From Actinomyces sp. (GTDB taxonomy: Bacteria > Actinomycetota > Actinomycetes > Actinomycetales > Actinomycetaceae): 64,000 nucleotides of DNA. The notes under the pieces are model-generated. The model did not search any database. It was given only the letters and a program-made list of their open reading frames with translations, and had not been told where the DNA came from. The stretch's first letter is position 1; the number at the start of each line of letters is the position of its first letter. Position numbers and translations under genes: made by a program. Positions 63,823-64,000 of this stretch are shown in pieces. The stretch is taken from contig NZ_JAUNHI010000002.1 in assembly GCF_030524025.1 (NCBI RefSeq), forward strand, positions 59,567-123,566, written 5' to 3'.

Positions 63823-64000
63823 CTACCGCTTGCGACGCTTGAAGATCTCGCCGCTCATGACGTCGTTCTCCAGCTGCTCCAGCGTATGGCCCTTGGTCTC
63901 AGGCACGAAGGCCAGGACGAAGAGGAAGGCGACGGCGTTGAGGACGGCGAAGATGACGAAGGACATCGACAGTCCGATGGCCGCGATGACGCTGGCGAAG
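63823..64000 (-). CDS. Sugar-porter MFS transporter (C-terminal end only)
   Basis: The last 59 codons before the window edge read as a final membrane helix (FVIFAVLNAVAFLFVLAFV) followed by PETKGHTLEQLENDVM, the hallmark C-terminus of the sugar-porter family, and a basic tail (FKRRKR). Near an IolE-like gene, a myo-inositol transporter (IolT-like) is likely. The rest of the gene is outside the window. Confidence 0.83.
   Translation of the reverse strand, partial: FASVIAAIGLSMSFVIFAVLNAVAFLFVLAFVPETKGHTLEQLENDVMSGEIFKRRKR

Overview
The window is very GC-rich, almost fully coded DNA from an actinobacterium. Three things point to the Actinomycetales, and probably to Actinomycetaceae (Actinomyces or a relative): an F1Fo ATP synthase operon in the actinobacterial order behind sua5 and wecA, with nucS and a DUF2550 gene downstream; GTG starts and GTGA/ATGA overlaps; and an LPxTG-anchored surface protein. 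The genus is an inference. I saw no rRNA, tRNA or CRISPR.

Layout. 1-13.5 kb (mostly minus strand) is core genome: a winged-helix protein, nucS, an acyltransferase-like membrane protein (plus strand), DUF2550, atpCDGAHFEB, an AtpI-like protein, wecA and sua5. 13.5-25 kb holds a sortase-anchored surface protein with 459-bp repeats, a PspC-type envelope-stress two-component system divergent from a PspC/LiaF-like gene, a DJ-1 protein, an alpha-amylase and a hydrolase. 25-30.5 kb holds a frameshifted MFS transporter, a domain-permuted GH3 beta-glucosidase and a DMT exporter next to a TetR gene.

31-50 kb is accessory and strikingly decayed. It contains SDR and AraC relics, a ribose-type ABC operon in which the LacI gene and all three transport genes are damaged, a dead IS481 element, three paralogous aldo-keto reductases (one without its catalytic lysine), a hydrolase/NAD(P)-binding chimera, and a run of truncated hydrolase, TetR, carboxylesterase and LysR genes. 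50-58 kb has a fourth aldo-keto reductase, an ABC-F protein, VOC proteins, a broken macrodomain-linked sirtuin beside an intact zinc macrodomain gene, and a truncated AAA ATPase. 58-64 kb returns to guaA and an inositol-type cluster (Gfo/Idh/MocA oxidoreductase, IolE-like protein, zinc alcohol dehydrogenase, sugar transporter) that shares an inverted-repeat operator.

The most notable unexplained structure is a dispersed family of 23-bp modules (CGAGATCGGGAC followed by ATATGACACCT). They occur at five loci in direct or inverted arrays, mostly at the 3' ends of genes, and supply the last codons and stop of two proteins (C-termini RDRD and RDRDI). All positions were worked out by reading the sequence; family assignments rest on recognised motifs, not on database searches.
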